Source: Deltaproteobacteria bacterium UBA5799
GTDB taxonomy: Bacteria > Desulfobacterota > GWC2-55-46
DNA length: 19,933 nt
NCBI GenBank assembly: GCA_002418185.1
Contig: DIDN01000057.1
Location: 1 to 19,933 of the forward strand
Reading direction: 5' to 3'
Below, in pieces: positions 1 to 7,742 of the stretch. The notes under the pieces are model-generated. The model had not been told where the DNA came from, ran no database searches, and saw nothing but the letters and a program-made list of their open reading frames with translations. Positions within the stretch are counted from its first letter, which is position 1, and the number at the start of each line of letters is the position of its first letter. Both the position numbers and the translations under genes were made by a program.

Positions 1-1
1 C

Positions 2-85
2 GTGCGGGGCTTGATACTCCGCAGCGCGCGCCCTTCCCTGGTGCGTCGCGCATTCTTGGAGGAACTTCAGTCGGAGCTGGCTTGA
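2..85 (+). CDS. C-terminal end of an unidentified protein (partial)
   Basis: A reading frame open from the window edge ends in TGA ten bases before the next gene. It encodes about 27 residues, arginine- and leucine-rich, ending in FLEELQSELA. Its third codon positions are mostly G or C, like the genes that follow. A competing frame at 1-99 is also open and would end in an ATGA overlap with the next gene, but its third positions are less GC-rich. The fragment is too short to assign a family. If real, this gene probably heads or belongs to the same operon as the ATP-grasp ligases. Confidence 0.35.
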   Translation: MRGLILRSARPSLVRRAFLEELQSELA

Positions 86-95
86 ACCCGGTGTC

Positions 96-1109
96 ATGAA
101 GGTCGCACTTACCTACAACCTCAAAAAAGAGCTTAAGGAGGCGCCGCACCTCCCCAAGGACTTCTACGCCGAGTGCGACGAGCCCGAGACGGTCTTCGCG
201 GTCCGGAACGCCCTTGCCGGGCGCCACGGCGACGTCCTCATGGTCGAGGCGGACGAGGACGCATTCGAGAAGCTCAGGCGCGAAAGGCCCGACATCGTCT
301 TCAACATGGCCGAGGGGCTCTGGGGCGAGAGCAGGGAGTCACAGATACCGGCCATCCTGGAGATGCTCCGCGTCCCGTATACCGGTTCAAGCCCGCTCAC
401 TCTCGGCCTCTGCCTCAACAAGGCGCGCGCCAAGGAGGTCCTGGCCTACTACGGCATCCCGACCGCCAGGTTCGTGGTCGCGCGCGAAGGCAGCCTCGAT
501 ATACACAGGCTCCTCTCCTTTCCCATGATAGTGAAGCCCCTTTTCGAGGGTTCGAGCAAGGGCATAAAGAACGACTCGATAGTCGAAGGGCCCGACGAGC
601 TCGAAAGGAAGGTCGCCTCCGTGCTGGAGGAATACTCCCAGCCGGCCCTGGTGGAGGAATACCTCCCGGGCCGCGAGTTCACCGTGGCCCTTATGGGGAA
701 CGGGAGCGGCCTCAAGGTGCTCCCGCTGGTCGAGATCAACTACACTGCCCTGCCCGCCGGGACGAAACATATCTACTCCTACGAGGCGAAATGGGTGCTC
801 GATACCCCCGAGGCGCCTCTGGACATATTCGACTGCCCGGCAGAGGTGCCCGAGAGGCTCAAGACCGCGATACAGGCCGTCTCCAAGGACGCGTTCACGG
901 CCCTCGGCGTAAAGGACTGGTGCAGGATAGACGTGAGGCTCGACTCTTCGGGCCTGCCGCACGTAATAGAGCTCAACCCGCTTCCAGGGATATTGATGGA
1001 CCCCAAGTGCAATTCCTGCTTTCCAAAGGCCGCCCGCGCCGCAGGCATGGACTTCAGCGCCCTGGTGAACGGGGTCCTCGATGCCGCGCGGGCGAGGTAC
1101 GGGATATGA
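96..1109 (+). CDS. ATP-grasp ligase, D-alanine--D-alanine ligase-like (first of a tandem pair)
   Basis: This 337-residue protein is an ATP-grasp carboxylate-amine ligase of the D-Ala-D-Ala ligase (Ddl) family, which forms a peptide bond through an acyl-phosphate. Seen: the N-terminal VPYTGS stretch at 93-98, the ATP-grasp lysine near 147 followed by a glycine-rich loop (FEGSSKGI, 150-157), the EEYLPGREF hinge at 187-195, and metal-binding residues in RID (277-279) and IELNP (291-295). The Ddl substrate-binding signature NTxPGMT is replaced by NPLPGILMDP, so a substrate other than D-Ala is likely. Length is close to normal for Ddl. The stop overlaps the next start (ATGA), implying coupled translation with a second, related ligase. 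The physiological substrate is unknown. Confidence 0.85.
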   Translation: MKVALTYNLKKELKEAPHLPKDFYAECDEPETVFAVRNALAGRHGDVLMVEADEDAFEKLRRERPDIVFNMAEGLWGESRESQIPAILEMLRVPYTGSSPLTLGLCLNKARAKEVLAYYGIPTARFVVAREGSLDIHRLLSFPMIVKPLFEGSSKGIKNDSIVEGPDELERKVASVLEEYSQPALVEEYLPGREFTVALMGNGSGLKVLPLVEINYTALPAGTKHIYSYEAKWVLDTPEAPLDIFDCPAEVPERLKTAIQAVSKDAFTALGVKDWCRIDVRLDSSGLPHVIELNPLPGILMDPKCNSCFPKAARAAGMDFSALVNGVLDAARARYGI

Positions 1110-2143
1110 GCCTGCCGAAGGTAAAGATAATATTCAACGACGACGGGAGCGAGACCTACACCATCGGCGGCAAGACGGTAGACCTCGACACTCTCGCGAC
1201 CACCGTTTCGGAGGTGGAGGGAGCGCTCCGGTCGAGGGGTTACGAGACCGACAGGGTGCCCTTGAAGAGCAGCAAGGACCTCGAGGGGTTCACGAGGGAG
1301 ATACGGGACCCGGAGGCGGTCGTCTTCAACATCTGCGAGGGCGCCTTCAACAGGAGCTCACTCGAGATGCACGTGGCGGCCCTGCTTGAGCTTCACGGCG
1401 CGAGGTTCACGGGGAGCGGCCCCCTGACGCTCGGCCTCGCGCTCGACAAGGGCCTTACAAAGGACATACTCTCGAGGAGGGGCGTGCCGACGCCGGGCTA
1501 TGCGGTCATGACCGAGGCGTCGGGGAAGACCGGAGAGCTTGAGTTCCCGCTCATCGTCAAGCCTCTGCGCGAGGACGCGAGCATCGGCATAGATTCCGGG
1601 GCGGTCGTGGAGACCCCGGAGGAGCTCAGGGAAAGGGTCGGCCACATACTCTCCAACTACGCCCAGCCCGCCATTGTCGAGGAGTACGTCGACGGCAGGG
1701 AGTTCAACATCGCCGTACTGGGCAACGGGAGCGGCAGGCGCGCCCTGCCGCCGTCGGAGATACTCTTCGTGGACTTCCCGGAAGGGACGCCCAAGATATG
1801 CTGCTATGAGGCCAAGTGGGTCGAGGAGAGCCCTTTTTACCGGAAGACCGTGCCGTCCTGCCCGGCCAAGATACCAGAGGAGCTTAAAAACCAGCTCCAG
1901 TCCGTCGCGCTCAAGGCCTACGCGATGATGGGGTGCAAGGACTACGCCAGGGTGGACATGAGGCTCGGAAAGGACGGGAAGGCCAAGGTCCTTGAGGTCA
2001 ACCCCAACCCGGACATATCCTCTGACGCCGGGTTCGCGAGGGCCGCGAAGGCCGCGGGCCTCGATTATCCGGCCCTCATATGCGCGATACTGGATTCGGC
2101 CCTGTCGAGGTACGCGCCGCAGCCGGGGGCGGCACGGGCATGA
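1106..2143 (+). CDS. ATP-grasp ligase, D-alanine--D-alanine ligase-like (second of a tandem pair)
   Basis: This is a second ATP-grasp ligase of 345 residues, clearly a diverged relative of the upstream one. Shared landmarks are FNICEGA (74-80), RFTGSGPLTLGLALDKG (100-116), the lysine near 152 and its loop (REDASIGI, 155-162), VEEYVDGREFNIAVLG (191-206), RVD (282-284) and LEVNPNPDIS (296-305). The metal-ligand Glu and Asn are kept, but the PGMT of true Ddl enzymes is gone (NPDIS), so its substrate probably differs from D-Ala. An N-terminal extension of about 15 residues is absent from the first copy. I chose the ATG at 1106 because it overlaps the preceding stop by ATGA; the same frame stays open to 173, but that part only shadows the first ligase. 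Its stop also overlaps the next start. Confidence 0.85.
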   Translation: MSLPKVKIIFNDDGSETYTIGGKTVDLDTLATTVSEVEGALRSRGYETDRVPLKSSKDLEGFTREIRDPEAVVFNICEGAFNRSSLEMHVAALLELHGARFTGSGPLTLGLALDKGLTKDILSRRGVPTPGYAVMTEASGKTGELEFPLIVKPLREDASIGIDSGAVVETPEELRERVGHILSNYAQPAIVEEYVDGREFNIAVLGNGSGRRALPPSEILFVDFPEGTPKICCYEAKWVEESPFYRKTVPSCPAKIPEELKNQLQSVALKAYAMMGCKDYARVDMRLGKDGKAKVLEVNPNPDISSDAGFARAAKAAGLDYPALICAILDSALSRYAPQPGAARA

Positions 2144-2655
2144 ACGGGAACGGAGGCGGGATAACGGTCAGGAAGACTATCCCGGAGGACAGGTCCGCCC
2201 TCGCCGCCATGATAGAGGGCTCGGAGAACCTGAGCAGTGAGGAGATGGATTGCGCGGCGGAACTCCTTGATATATACTTTGAAAACCCGCTTGAGACCGA
2301 TTACCTTTTTATCACGGCGCTTGACCCCTCCTCCTTTCCCGCGGGTTACGCATGCTACGGTAAAAGGCCGCTTACGGACGCCGTCTACGACCTCTACTGG
2401 ATAATTGTGGACAGGCAAAGGAGGCGCGGGGGCGTTGGGACGAGGCTCATCGAGGAGATAGAGACGCTGCTCGCCAGGGAGGGCGCCAGGATGCTGGTGG
2501 CCGAGACGTCGGGGCTCCATGCCTACGAGGCCGCAAGGAGGCTCTATCTCGGGAACGGTTTTTGCGAGGAGGCCCGGATAAGCGAGTTCTACAAGCCCGG
2601 CGACGACATGGTCTTCTACATAAAGCGCTTACAAAAAATAAACGGGGACGCCTGA
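2140..2655 (+). CDS. GNAT-family N-acetyltransferase
   Basis: This 171-residue protein is a GCN5-related N-acetyltransferase, transferring an acyl group from acyl-CoA to an amine. Seen: a beta4-like strand (VYDLYWIIVD, 82-91) followed by the pyrophosphate-binding motif RRRGGVGTRL (94-103), a helix, then LVAETSGL and a C-terminal half with YEAARRLYLGNGF (129-141), the usual tail of GNAT proteins. The ATG at 2140 is preferred because it overlaps the preceding stop as ATGA; an in-frame ATG at 2080 would add 20 residues lying inside the ligase gene. Coupling to two peptide-bond-forming ligases suggests it acylates the same small molecule or peptide, but this is inference. Confidence 0.85.
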   Translation: MNGNGGGITVRKTIPEDRSALAAMIEGSENLSSEEMDCAAELLDIYFENPLETDYLFITALDPSSFPAGYACYGKRPLTDAVYDLYWIIVDRQRRRGGVGTRLIEEIETLLAREGARMLVAETSGLHAYEAARRLYLGNGFCEEARISEFYKPGDDMVFYIKRLQKINGDA

Positions 2656-2656
2656 A

Positions 2657-3274
2657 TTGGAGCTGGAAAGCATAAAGAAGATATACGCCGGATACTCGAA
2701 CGTCTATGACGTCCTCTTCAAGGGGATTTTCTACCCGAGGATAAAGCACGCCATCAACTACATGGACATCAGGCCCGGGGAGAGGGTGCTCGACGTCGGG
2801 GTCGGGACAGGGCTCTCGCTCTCGGAGTTCCCGGGCTACTGCAAGGTGGTGGGAATAGACCTCTCGACGGCCATGCTCAGGAAGGCCAAGGACAAGATAA
2901 GGAAGCACGGGCTCGGCCACATAGACGTCATGAGCATGGACGCGATGAGCATCGGCTTCAGGGACGACAGCTTCGACAAGGTCTTCATCTCCCACGTCGT
3001 GAGCGTGGTGCCCGACCCCTACAAGCTCATGTCCGAGGTCAGGCGGGTCTGCAAAAAGGGCGGGCAGGTGGTCATAGTGAACCACTTCAAGTCGAGCAAC
3101 AAGGTCGTGGAGGTCGTTGAGAAGCTCATAAACCCGGTCTGCAAGAAGATAGGGTGGAGGTCGGATTTGTGCCTCACCGAGTTCATCAACCGCTCGGGGC
3201 TCAACGTCAGGCAGAAGTACATGCTCAAGAAACTGGACTTCTGGCACATCCTTTTCGCAACGAACGAGAAATAA
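2657..3274 (+). CDS. Class I SAM-dependent methyltransferase, phospholipid N-methyltransferase-like
   Basis: This 205-residue cytosolic enzyme has a Rossmann-type methyltransferase fold. Motif I is VLDVGVGTGLS (44-54), the acidic end of the second strand is GIDLS (66-70), motif II lies near DKVFISHVVSVVPDP (107-121) and motif III near KKGGQVVIVNHF (133-144). The start YAGYSNVYDVLF and the histidine/valine-rich middle recall bacterial PmtA (phosphatidylethanolamine N-methyltransferase) and UbiE-like enzymes. No quinone-specific signature is evident, so a lipid target is only a suggestion. The start is TTG, one base after the preceding stop; no better in-frame start exists before motif I. Confidence 0.8.
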   Translation: MELESIKKIYAGYSNVYDVLFKGIFYPRIKHAINYMDIRPGERVLDVGVGTGLSLSEFPGYCKVVGIDLSTAMLRKAKDKIRKHGLGHIDVMSMDAMSIGFRDDSFDKVFISHVVSVVPDPYKLMSEVRRVCKKGGQVVIVNHFKSSNKVVEVVEKLINPVCKKIGWRSDLCLTEFINRSGLNVRQKYMLKKLDFWHILFATNEK

Positions 3275-3287
3275 GCCCCGGGGGCAT

Positions 3288-3758
3288 TTGCGTTCAAAGG
3301 ACAATATCCTATCGGGCCATTCGATCCAGCCGATGTCCTCCGGGGACATCGAGGACGTCCTCAGGATAGAGAAGGCCTCTTTCCACAAGCCCTGGACCAG
3401 GGCCATGTTCGAGGGGGAGATCAAAAACCCTGTCTCGTTCGCGTACACCCTGCGGGTGAGGGCCGGAGGAAAAGAGGAGCTGGCCGCCTATATAGTCTTC
3501 TGGATCGTACACGGAGAGGCCCATATACTCAACATCGCGGTCTCGCCGGCCCTCCGGGGCAGGGGGGTAGCCTCCAAGCTCCTCAGCCTCATGCTCCAGG
3601 TCATGAAGCGCAACATGGTCTACGAGGTCTTCCTCGAGGTCAGGGTCTCAAACGAGGCGGCGAAGAGCCTTTACAGGAAGTTCGGCTTCAGGGAAGCGTT
3701 CGTAAGGAAAAACTACTACGGGGACGAGGACGCCATAGTCATGGTGCTCGACCTGTGA
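3288..3758 (+). CDS. rimI: Ribosomal protein S18-alanine N-acetyltransferase RimI-like
   Basis: This 156-residue GNAT protein matches RimI, which acetylates the N-terminal alanine of ribosomal protein S18 or related protein N-termini. Seen: the opening pattern DVLRIEKASFHKPW (23-36), typical of RimI; EAHILNIAVSPALRGRGVASKLL (77-99) with the acetyl-CoA loop RGRGVA; FLEVRVSNEAAKSLYRKFGF (115-134); and the paired tyrosines KNYYGDEDA (141-149) with a likely catalytic tyrosine. The probable start is TTG at 3288, 13 bases after the methyltransferase; an ATG at 3333 would remove 15 residues before the conserved part. It sits in the same run of + strand genes as pyrK and pyrD. Confidence 0.85.
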   Translation: MRSKDNILSGHSIQPMSSGDIEDVLRIEKASFHKPWTRAMFEGEIKNPVSFAYTLRVRAGGKEELAAYIVFWIVHGEAHILNIAVSPALRGRGVASKLLSLMLQVMKRNMVYEVFLEVRVSNEAAKSLYRKFGFREAFVRKNYYGDEDAIVMVLDL

Positions 3759-3779
3759 ACGGAAACGGAACCGGCCGGT

Positions 3780-4595
3780 TTGGAGATAAAGTCAGAGATA
3801 CTATATAACGACAGGGTGGCCGGGGGGTACTTCAGGCTGGGGCTCGCCTGCAGGTTCCCGGAGGCGAAGCCGGGCCAGTTCGTCATGCTTCGCGTGTCCG
3901 ACGGCCTTGACCCGCTTTTAAGGAGGCCGTTCGGCATCTACCGGACACTCGGGACATTCGGGCGGGCGCTCGGGGCCAAGGGCTCGCCCTCGAAGATGAA
4001 GGGTATCGAACTCCTTTACAGGGTGGTCGGAAAGGGCACTGCCATACTTTCCGGGAGAAGGCCCGGCGAGACGCTCGGGGTGCTGGGCCCGCTCGGGAAC
4101 GGCTTCCCGGACCCGGCGGAAGGGAGCAGCGTCGTCCTTGTGGCAGGCGGCATGGGCATAGCCCCGCTTTATCTGCTGGCAAAGAGGCTCGGGGCGGGGA
4201 CGCTCCTCTTCGGGGCGCGCTCAAAGGCGGAGAACGTTCTTTTGAAGGACTTCAGGGGGCTGGGGCTAAGGATAAAGACCGCGACCGAGGACGGGAGCGC
4301 CGGCATCAAGGGGCTCGTGACCGGCCTCCTGGAAGACGAGCTTACGCCGGAGTCCGTCGTATACGCGTGCGGCCCCGTGGGCATGCTCAAGGCCGCCGCA
4401 GCCATTTCCGAAAAGGCCGGGGCGCGCTGCCTCGTTTCCCTTGAGCGCTCAATGGCCTGCGGCATAGGCGTGTGTCTGGGGTGCGCAGTAAGGACAAAGG
4501 AGCACAGGGGAGAAAAGGAGAGCAGGTTCTACAAGATGGTCTGCTCAGACGGGCCGGTATTCCAGAGCGAGGAAGTAGATTGGGCCCTGTTATAA
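3780..4595 (+). CDS. pyrK: Dihydroorotate dehydrogenase electron-transfer subunit PyrK
   Basis: PyrK carries electrons from the PyrD subunit through an FAD and a [2Fe-2S] cluster to NAD in type 1B dihydroorotate dehydrogenase, the fourth step of pyrimidine synthesis. This 271-residue copy shows the FAD-binding RRPFGIYR (48-55), LLYRVVGKGT (78-87), GPLGNGF (103-109), the nucleotide-binding VAGGMGIAPL (121-130), and four cluster cysteines C227, C232, C235 and C255. The segment between RRPFGIYR and LLYRVVGKGT is longer than usual. The start is TTG, 21 bases after rimI. The end overlaps the start of pyrD by 16 bases, consistent with subunits made together. The NAD-linked enzyme suits an anaerobic or facultative lifestyle. 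Confidence 0.93.
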   Translation: MEIKSEILYNDRVAGGYFRLGLACRFPEAKPGQFVMLRVSDGLDPLLRRPFGIYRTLGTFGRALGAKGSPSKMKGIELLYRVVGKGTAILSGRRPGETLGVLGPLGNGFPDPAEGSSVVLVAGGMGIAPLYLLAKRLGAGTLLFGARSKAENVLLKDFRGLGLRIKTATEDGSAGIKGLVTGLLEDELTPESVVYACGPVGMLKAAAAISEKAGARCLVSLERSMACGIGVCLGCAVRTKEHRGEKESRFYKMVCSDGPVFQSEEVDWALL

Positions 4596-5515
4596 GAAAA
4601 GGAAAGGCCGCCTCCGGGGTGACGATCGCGGGCCTTGAGTTCAAGAACCCTGTAATGACGGCCTCCGGCACGTTCGGGTACGGTGCCGAGTTCGCCCCTT
4701 ACGTGGACCTCGGCAGGCTCGGCGCCATCGTCGTCAAGGGGCTCTCGCTCTACCCGAGGCAGGGGAACCCCGGGCCGAGGATAGCAGAGACGCCCTGCGG
4801 GATGCTCAACGCCATAGGCCTCCAGAACGTGGGCGTGGACGACTTTATTGAAAAAAAGCTCCCGCTCATCCGCGGCGCCGGCACTCATATAATTGCGAAC
4901 GTCTTCGGCGAGACGGTCGAAGACTACATGGAGGTCGCAGGGAGGCTCGACCGGGCAAAAGGGGTCTCCGCCGTCGAGGTGAACATATCCTGCCCCAACG
5001 TCAAGAAAGGCGGCATGGTCTTCGGGACGGACCCCCAGGAGGCCTTCAAGGTCGTCTCGGCTGTCCGCAAATCCACGAGGCTCCCGGTGATAACGAAGCT
5101 CTCGCCCAACGTAACCGACATAAAGGTGATGGTCAAGGCCGCGGAGGACGGCGGCACGGACGCGGTCTCGCTCATAAACACCATAACCGGCATGGCAATA
5201 GACGTGGACAGGAGGAGGCCCGTGCTTGCGACAGCGACCGGCGGGCTCTCGGGCCCGGCCATAAGGCCGATAGCCGTCCGCATGGTCTGGCAGGCGGCGC
5301 AGGCGGCTACGGTCCCGGTAATCGGTATGGGCGGCATAATGACGGCGAGGGACGCGCTCGAGTTCATAATCGCCGGTGCGACGGCAGTGCAGGTCGGCAC
5401 CGCCAGCTTCATAGAGCCGGATGCCGCGGTAAAGGTGGCGGAAGGCATAGAAGAGTACCTCTCCAGAAACGCCATGTCCATTCAAGACCTCATAGGCTCG
5501 CTCAGGGTCGCCTGA
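4580..5515 (+). CDS. pyrD: Dihydroorotate dehydrogenase, catalytic subunit (type 1B) PyrD
   Basis: PyrD oxidises dihydroorotate to orotate with FMN and passes electrons to PyrK. From the TTG at 4580 the protein has 311 residues, the usual size for the 1B class. Seen: FKNPVMTASGTFGYG (21-35), NAIGLQNVG (77-85), VNISCPNVKKGG (134-145) containing the catalytic cysteine C138 that marks class 1 (class 2 uses serine), a lysine in TKLSPNVTD (172-180), and the FMN-phosphate site IGMGGI (248-253). TTG 4580 is favoured because AGGAAG lies just upstream and the length fits. The frame stays open back to 4472, but that would add a 36-residue non-conserved extension inside pyrK. GTG at 4619 is a further alternative. 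Confidence 0.92.
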   Translation: MGPVIRKGKAASGVTIAGLEFKNPVMTASGTFGYGAEFAPYVDLGRLGAIVVKGLSLYPRQGNPGPRIAETPCGMLNAIGLQNVGVDDFIEKKLPLIRGAGTHIIANVFGETVEDYMEVAGRLDRAKGVSAVEVNISCPNVKKGGMVFGTDPQEAFKVVSAVRKSTRLPVITKLSPNVTDIKVMVKAAEDGGTDAVSLINTITGMAIDVDRRRPVLATATGGLSGPAIRPIAVRMVWQAAQAATVPVIGMGGIMTARDALEFIIAGATAVQVGTASFIEPDAAVKVAEGIEEYLSRNAMSIQDLIGSLRVA

Positions 5516-5564
5516 GCCGGCCCCGGCCCGAAAGCCCGCGCCCCTCAGTCTGAGTTCTTTAGTG

Positions 5565-5593
5565 TTGAATTTTCCTCCTTTAAAGGTTAATTT
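5565..5593 (+). promoter_or_regulatory. Weak candidate promoter for the small basic protein gene
   Basis: TTGAAT at 5565-5570 and TAATTT at 5588-5593 are separated by 17 bases in an AT-richer patch between pyrD and the next gene. The -10 match is poor (3 of 6), so this is only a candidate. The gene itself is isolated by a downstream terminator and has a strong Shine-Dalgarno (AAGGAGG) before its ATG. Confidence 0.3.
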
Positions 5594-5619
5594 ATTCAAA
5601 ACCGATCGAAGGAGGACGC

Positions 5620-5922
5620 ATGAAGAACCCGGTCGAGAAGATCCTTAAAAAGTCCAGTATCACATCCGAGATGTACCATAAGCTCTCGAAGCTCAGGTGC
5701 AGGCTCGACAAGGATATGGACGCAATCGGGAAGAAGTTCAGGAAGGACCTGGCCAGGGCGGAGAAGCTTGCGAAGAAGAAGCTCAGGGCCGCGGACCAGT
5801 TGAAGCTCTGGAAGAAGGGCGGCTACGAGAAGCTCGCCAGCAAGGTCCATAAAAAGGCGGACGCCCTCATGAAACAGGTCAAGAAGGAATACAAGCTCGC
5901 GATGGCCAAGCTCGGGAAATAA
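5620..5922 (+). CDS. Small, highly basic helical protein of unknown function
   Basis: I do not recognise this 100-residue protein. By count it has 27 Lys and 5 Arg against 11 Asp/Glu, a net charge near +21. It has almost no proline or glycine after residue 4 apart from a GG at 67-68, which suggests two long amphipathic helices (about 14-64 and 69-98) joined by a short turn. There is one Cys (27) and one Trp (64), no signal peptide and no membrane segment. The reading frame is well supported by the strong AAGGAGG ribosome site six bases before ATG and by a perfect terminator just after the stop. Charge and shape would suit binding nucleic acid or another polyanion, in the manner of histone H1-like or ribosome-associated proteins, but nothing seen proves it. 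Confidence 0.75.
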   Translation: MKNPVEKILKKSSITSEMYHKLSKLRCRLDKDMDAIGKKFRKDLARAEKLAKKKLRAADQLKLWKKGGYEKLASKVHKKADALMKQVKKEYKLAMAKLGK

Positions 5923-5936
5923 GACAGGCCTATCGA

Positions 5937-5966
5937 AAGGCCGGCAGGAATGCCGGCCTTTTTTTT
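5937..5966 (+). terminator. Rho-independent terminator after the small basic protein
   Basis: A perfect 10-base-pair stem (AAGGCCGGCA at 5937-5946 with TGCCGGCCTT at 5951-5960) closes a GGAA tetraloop and is followed directly by six more T residues. It starts 14 bases after the stop codon and isolates the gene from the downstream glycosyltransferases. Confidence 0.93.
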
Positions 5967-6056
5967 GTGATTGTGGAAAGGGCTGCAGCGGCTCGTACGA
6001 ACGCATTTCCGGGACCGTGCCGAGAGGCGTCTTGCAAGCGCCTCGCTATGGGACAG

Positions 6057-7658
6057 ATGAATAATGAAAACGCAAGGCGTCTTTTCGTAAGCCTCTTCTT
6101 CGCGGCACTCGTGGCTCTCGGGCTGGGGATTTATCGCGACTACGGTGTTTCCTGGGACGAGCCTCAGCAGCGTGAAATCGGGGCTGTCACGGTAAAGTAC
6201 CTGGCCGAGAAGTTCGCTCCTGCCGCGGCGCTGAAATTAGGCAACAGGCCCCCGCTTGAGAAGTTCGCGAACAGCGACTACGGGCCGGCCTTTGAGGCGC
6301 CTCTCTTCGCGCTTGAGATGCTCCTTGATTTCAGCGACTCGCGCGATGTGGTGATGTTCCGCCACCTCGCCACCTTCCTCGTGTGCCTCCTCGGCGTGTA
6401 CGCCGTATACAGGACGGCCTCGCGGCGGTTCACGGATTGGAGGGTCGGCCTGCTTGCGGCGTCGTTCCTGGTGCTCACACCCCGCCTTTTCGCGGAATCC
6501 TTCTACAATTCGAAGGACGCGGTCTTCATGGCCGCCTTCGCGGCAGCCATGTGCACGACCGTCTCGTTCGTCCTGAGGCCGGGCATCAGGACAGCGCTCC
6601 TTCATGCGCTGGCGACCGCCGTAGCGATCGACCTGAGGGTCGTGGCAGTCATCCTGCCCGTTGCCTCGATTTCCTTTTTGATTATGAGGCTCGCAAGGAA
6701 AGAGCTGCCAATGCGTAAAACAGCGGCCGCAATGGCCGCCTACTCGTTTGCCGCGTGCGTTCTTGTGGTCGCTTTATGGCCCTATCTCTGGTCGGACCCT
6801 TTCCGGAACTTCATGCTGGCTTTCGAGAGGATGTCGAGGTTCGGCTGGGACCAGAAGGTGCTTTACATGGGGAGGTTGGTGCCGGGCGCTGATGTGCCCT
6901 GGCATTACATCCCGGCCTGGATATCGATAACGACGCCTGTGCTGTATCTGGCGCTTTTCCTTGCCGGCCTGTTCGCGGTCCTCCGCCGGATGGCGGCAAG
7001 GCTCGCAGCCGGCAGGCTCAGGTTGTGGGCCGACGAAGCGGAGCTTCAGGACGCGGTCTTCCTGGCGCTCCTTGCGGCTCCGGTCGCGGCTGTCATCCTG
7101 CTCGGGTCTACGCTTTACGACGGCTGGCGGCAGATGTACTTCATATACCCGGCTTTCATCCTGCTCGCTGTGAGGGGATGGGTCTCGTTGTGGCGCGCCA
7201 GTTCGCCGGGGAATACGGTCAAGGCGCTGCTCCTCCTTTTTACTTCTGTTTCGGTGCTTCACACCGCCGTATGGATATGGAAGGCGCATCCGCTGCAAAA
7301 CGTCTATTTCAACCTGTTCGCCGGGAAAGACATAAAAGACCGCTTCGAAATGGACTACTGGGGCCTGGCCAACAGAAAGGCCCTCGAATACATCCTCGAA
7401 AACGACCGGAGCCCGGTAATAAACGTCCGGGCCGACAGCGTGACCCCGCTCGATCACAGCCTGCTTATATTGAGTAAGAGAGACAGGCAGCGGCTGAGGA
7501 ACACCCCTGAAAAGGCCGAGCCCTATTACGTGCTGAATAATTACCGGCTCTTCACGGAGCCGGTCGAAAAACGATACGGAAAGGATTACGACCTGTTTTA
7601 CGAGATCAGGGTGGACGGGGAGGTCGTCGTGTCGGTCTTCAAATGGAAGGGGACGTAG
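6057..7658 (+). CDS. GT-C membrane glycosyltransferase, family 39-like
   Basis: This 533-residue polytopic membrane protein looks like a polyprenyl-phosphate-sugar-dependent glycosyltransferase related to the dolichyl-phosphate-mannose mannosyltransferases (GT39). Seen: a first membrane segment (about 9-26) followed at once by VSWDEPQQRE (31-40), whose Asp34-Glu35 is the expected catalytic pair in the first extracytoplasmic loop; SKDAVF (152-157); many hydrophobic segments to about residue 400; and YDGWRQMYFIYP (354-365), HPLQNVYFN (411-419) and FEMDYWG (430-436), patterns I associate with this bacterial subgroup. A soluble tail of about 95 residues follows. ATG 6057 has a GGGA just upstream; ATG 6048 would add three residues. 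By hand count ATA is less dominant here than in pyrD. Substrate unknown. Confidence 0.8.
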   Translation: MNNENARRLFVSLFFAALVALGLGIYRDYGVSWDEPQQREIGAVTVKYLAEKFAPAAALKLGNRPPLEKFANSDYGPAFEAPLFALEMLLDFSDSRDVVMFRHLATFLVCLLGVYAVYRTASRRFTDWRVGLLAASFLVLTPRLFAESFYNSKDAVFMAAFAAAMCTTVSFVLRPGIRTALLHALATAVAIDLRVVAVILPVASISFLIMRLARKELPMRKTAAAMAAYSFAACVLVVALWPYLWSDPFRNFMLAFERMSRFGWDQKVLYMGRLVPGADVPWHYIPAWISITTPVLYLALFLAGLFAVLRRMAARLAAGRLRLWADEAELQDAVFLALLAAPVAAVILLGSTLYDGWRQMYFIYPAFILLAVRGWVSLWRASSPGNTVKALLLLFTSVSVLHTAVWIWKAHPLQNVYFNLFAGKDIKDRFEMDYWGLANRKALEYILENDRSPVINVRADSVTPLDHSLLILSKRDRQRLRNTPEKAEPYYVLNNYRLFTEPVEKRYGKDYDLFYEIRVDGEVVVSVFKWKGT

Positions 7659-7742
7659 GGACGAAGCCGGCCATTTCCCGGATTCCGGCCCGGCTGCTTG
7701 AAAGGGGGGGGACTGTCGCGGAAAAGGGTCCCTGGAAACAGC

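Noticed and set aside
173..1105. Long open frame running into the second ATP-grasp gene from upstream
   Set aside because: Its upstream part overlaps the first ligase in another frame and reads as Arg/Pro/Gly-rich shadow sequence; the true protein begins at the ATG at 1106 that overlaps the preceding stop.
4472..4579. Longer PyrD starting inside pyrK
   Set aside because: It would add 36 non-conserved residues and overlap pyrK by 124 bases; TTG 4580 gives the normal PyrD length and has AGGAAG before it.
4529..5599. 356-codon minus-strand open frame
   Set aside because: It is antisense to pyrD, whose motifs are unmistakable, and its translation resembles no protein family.
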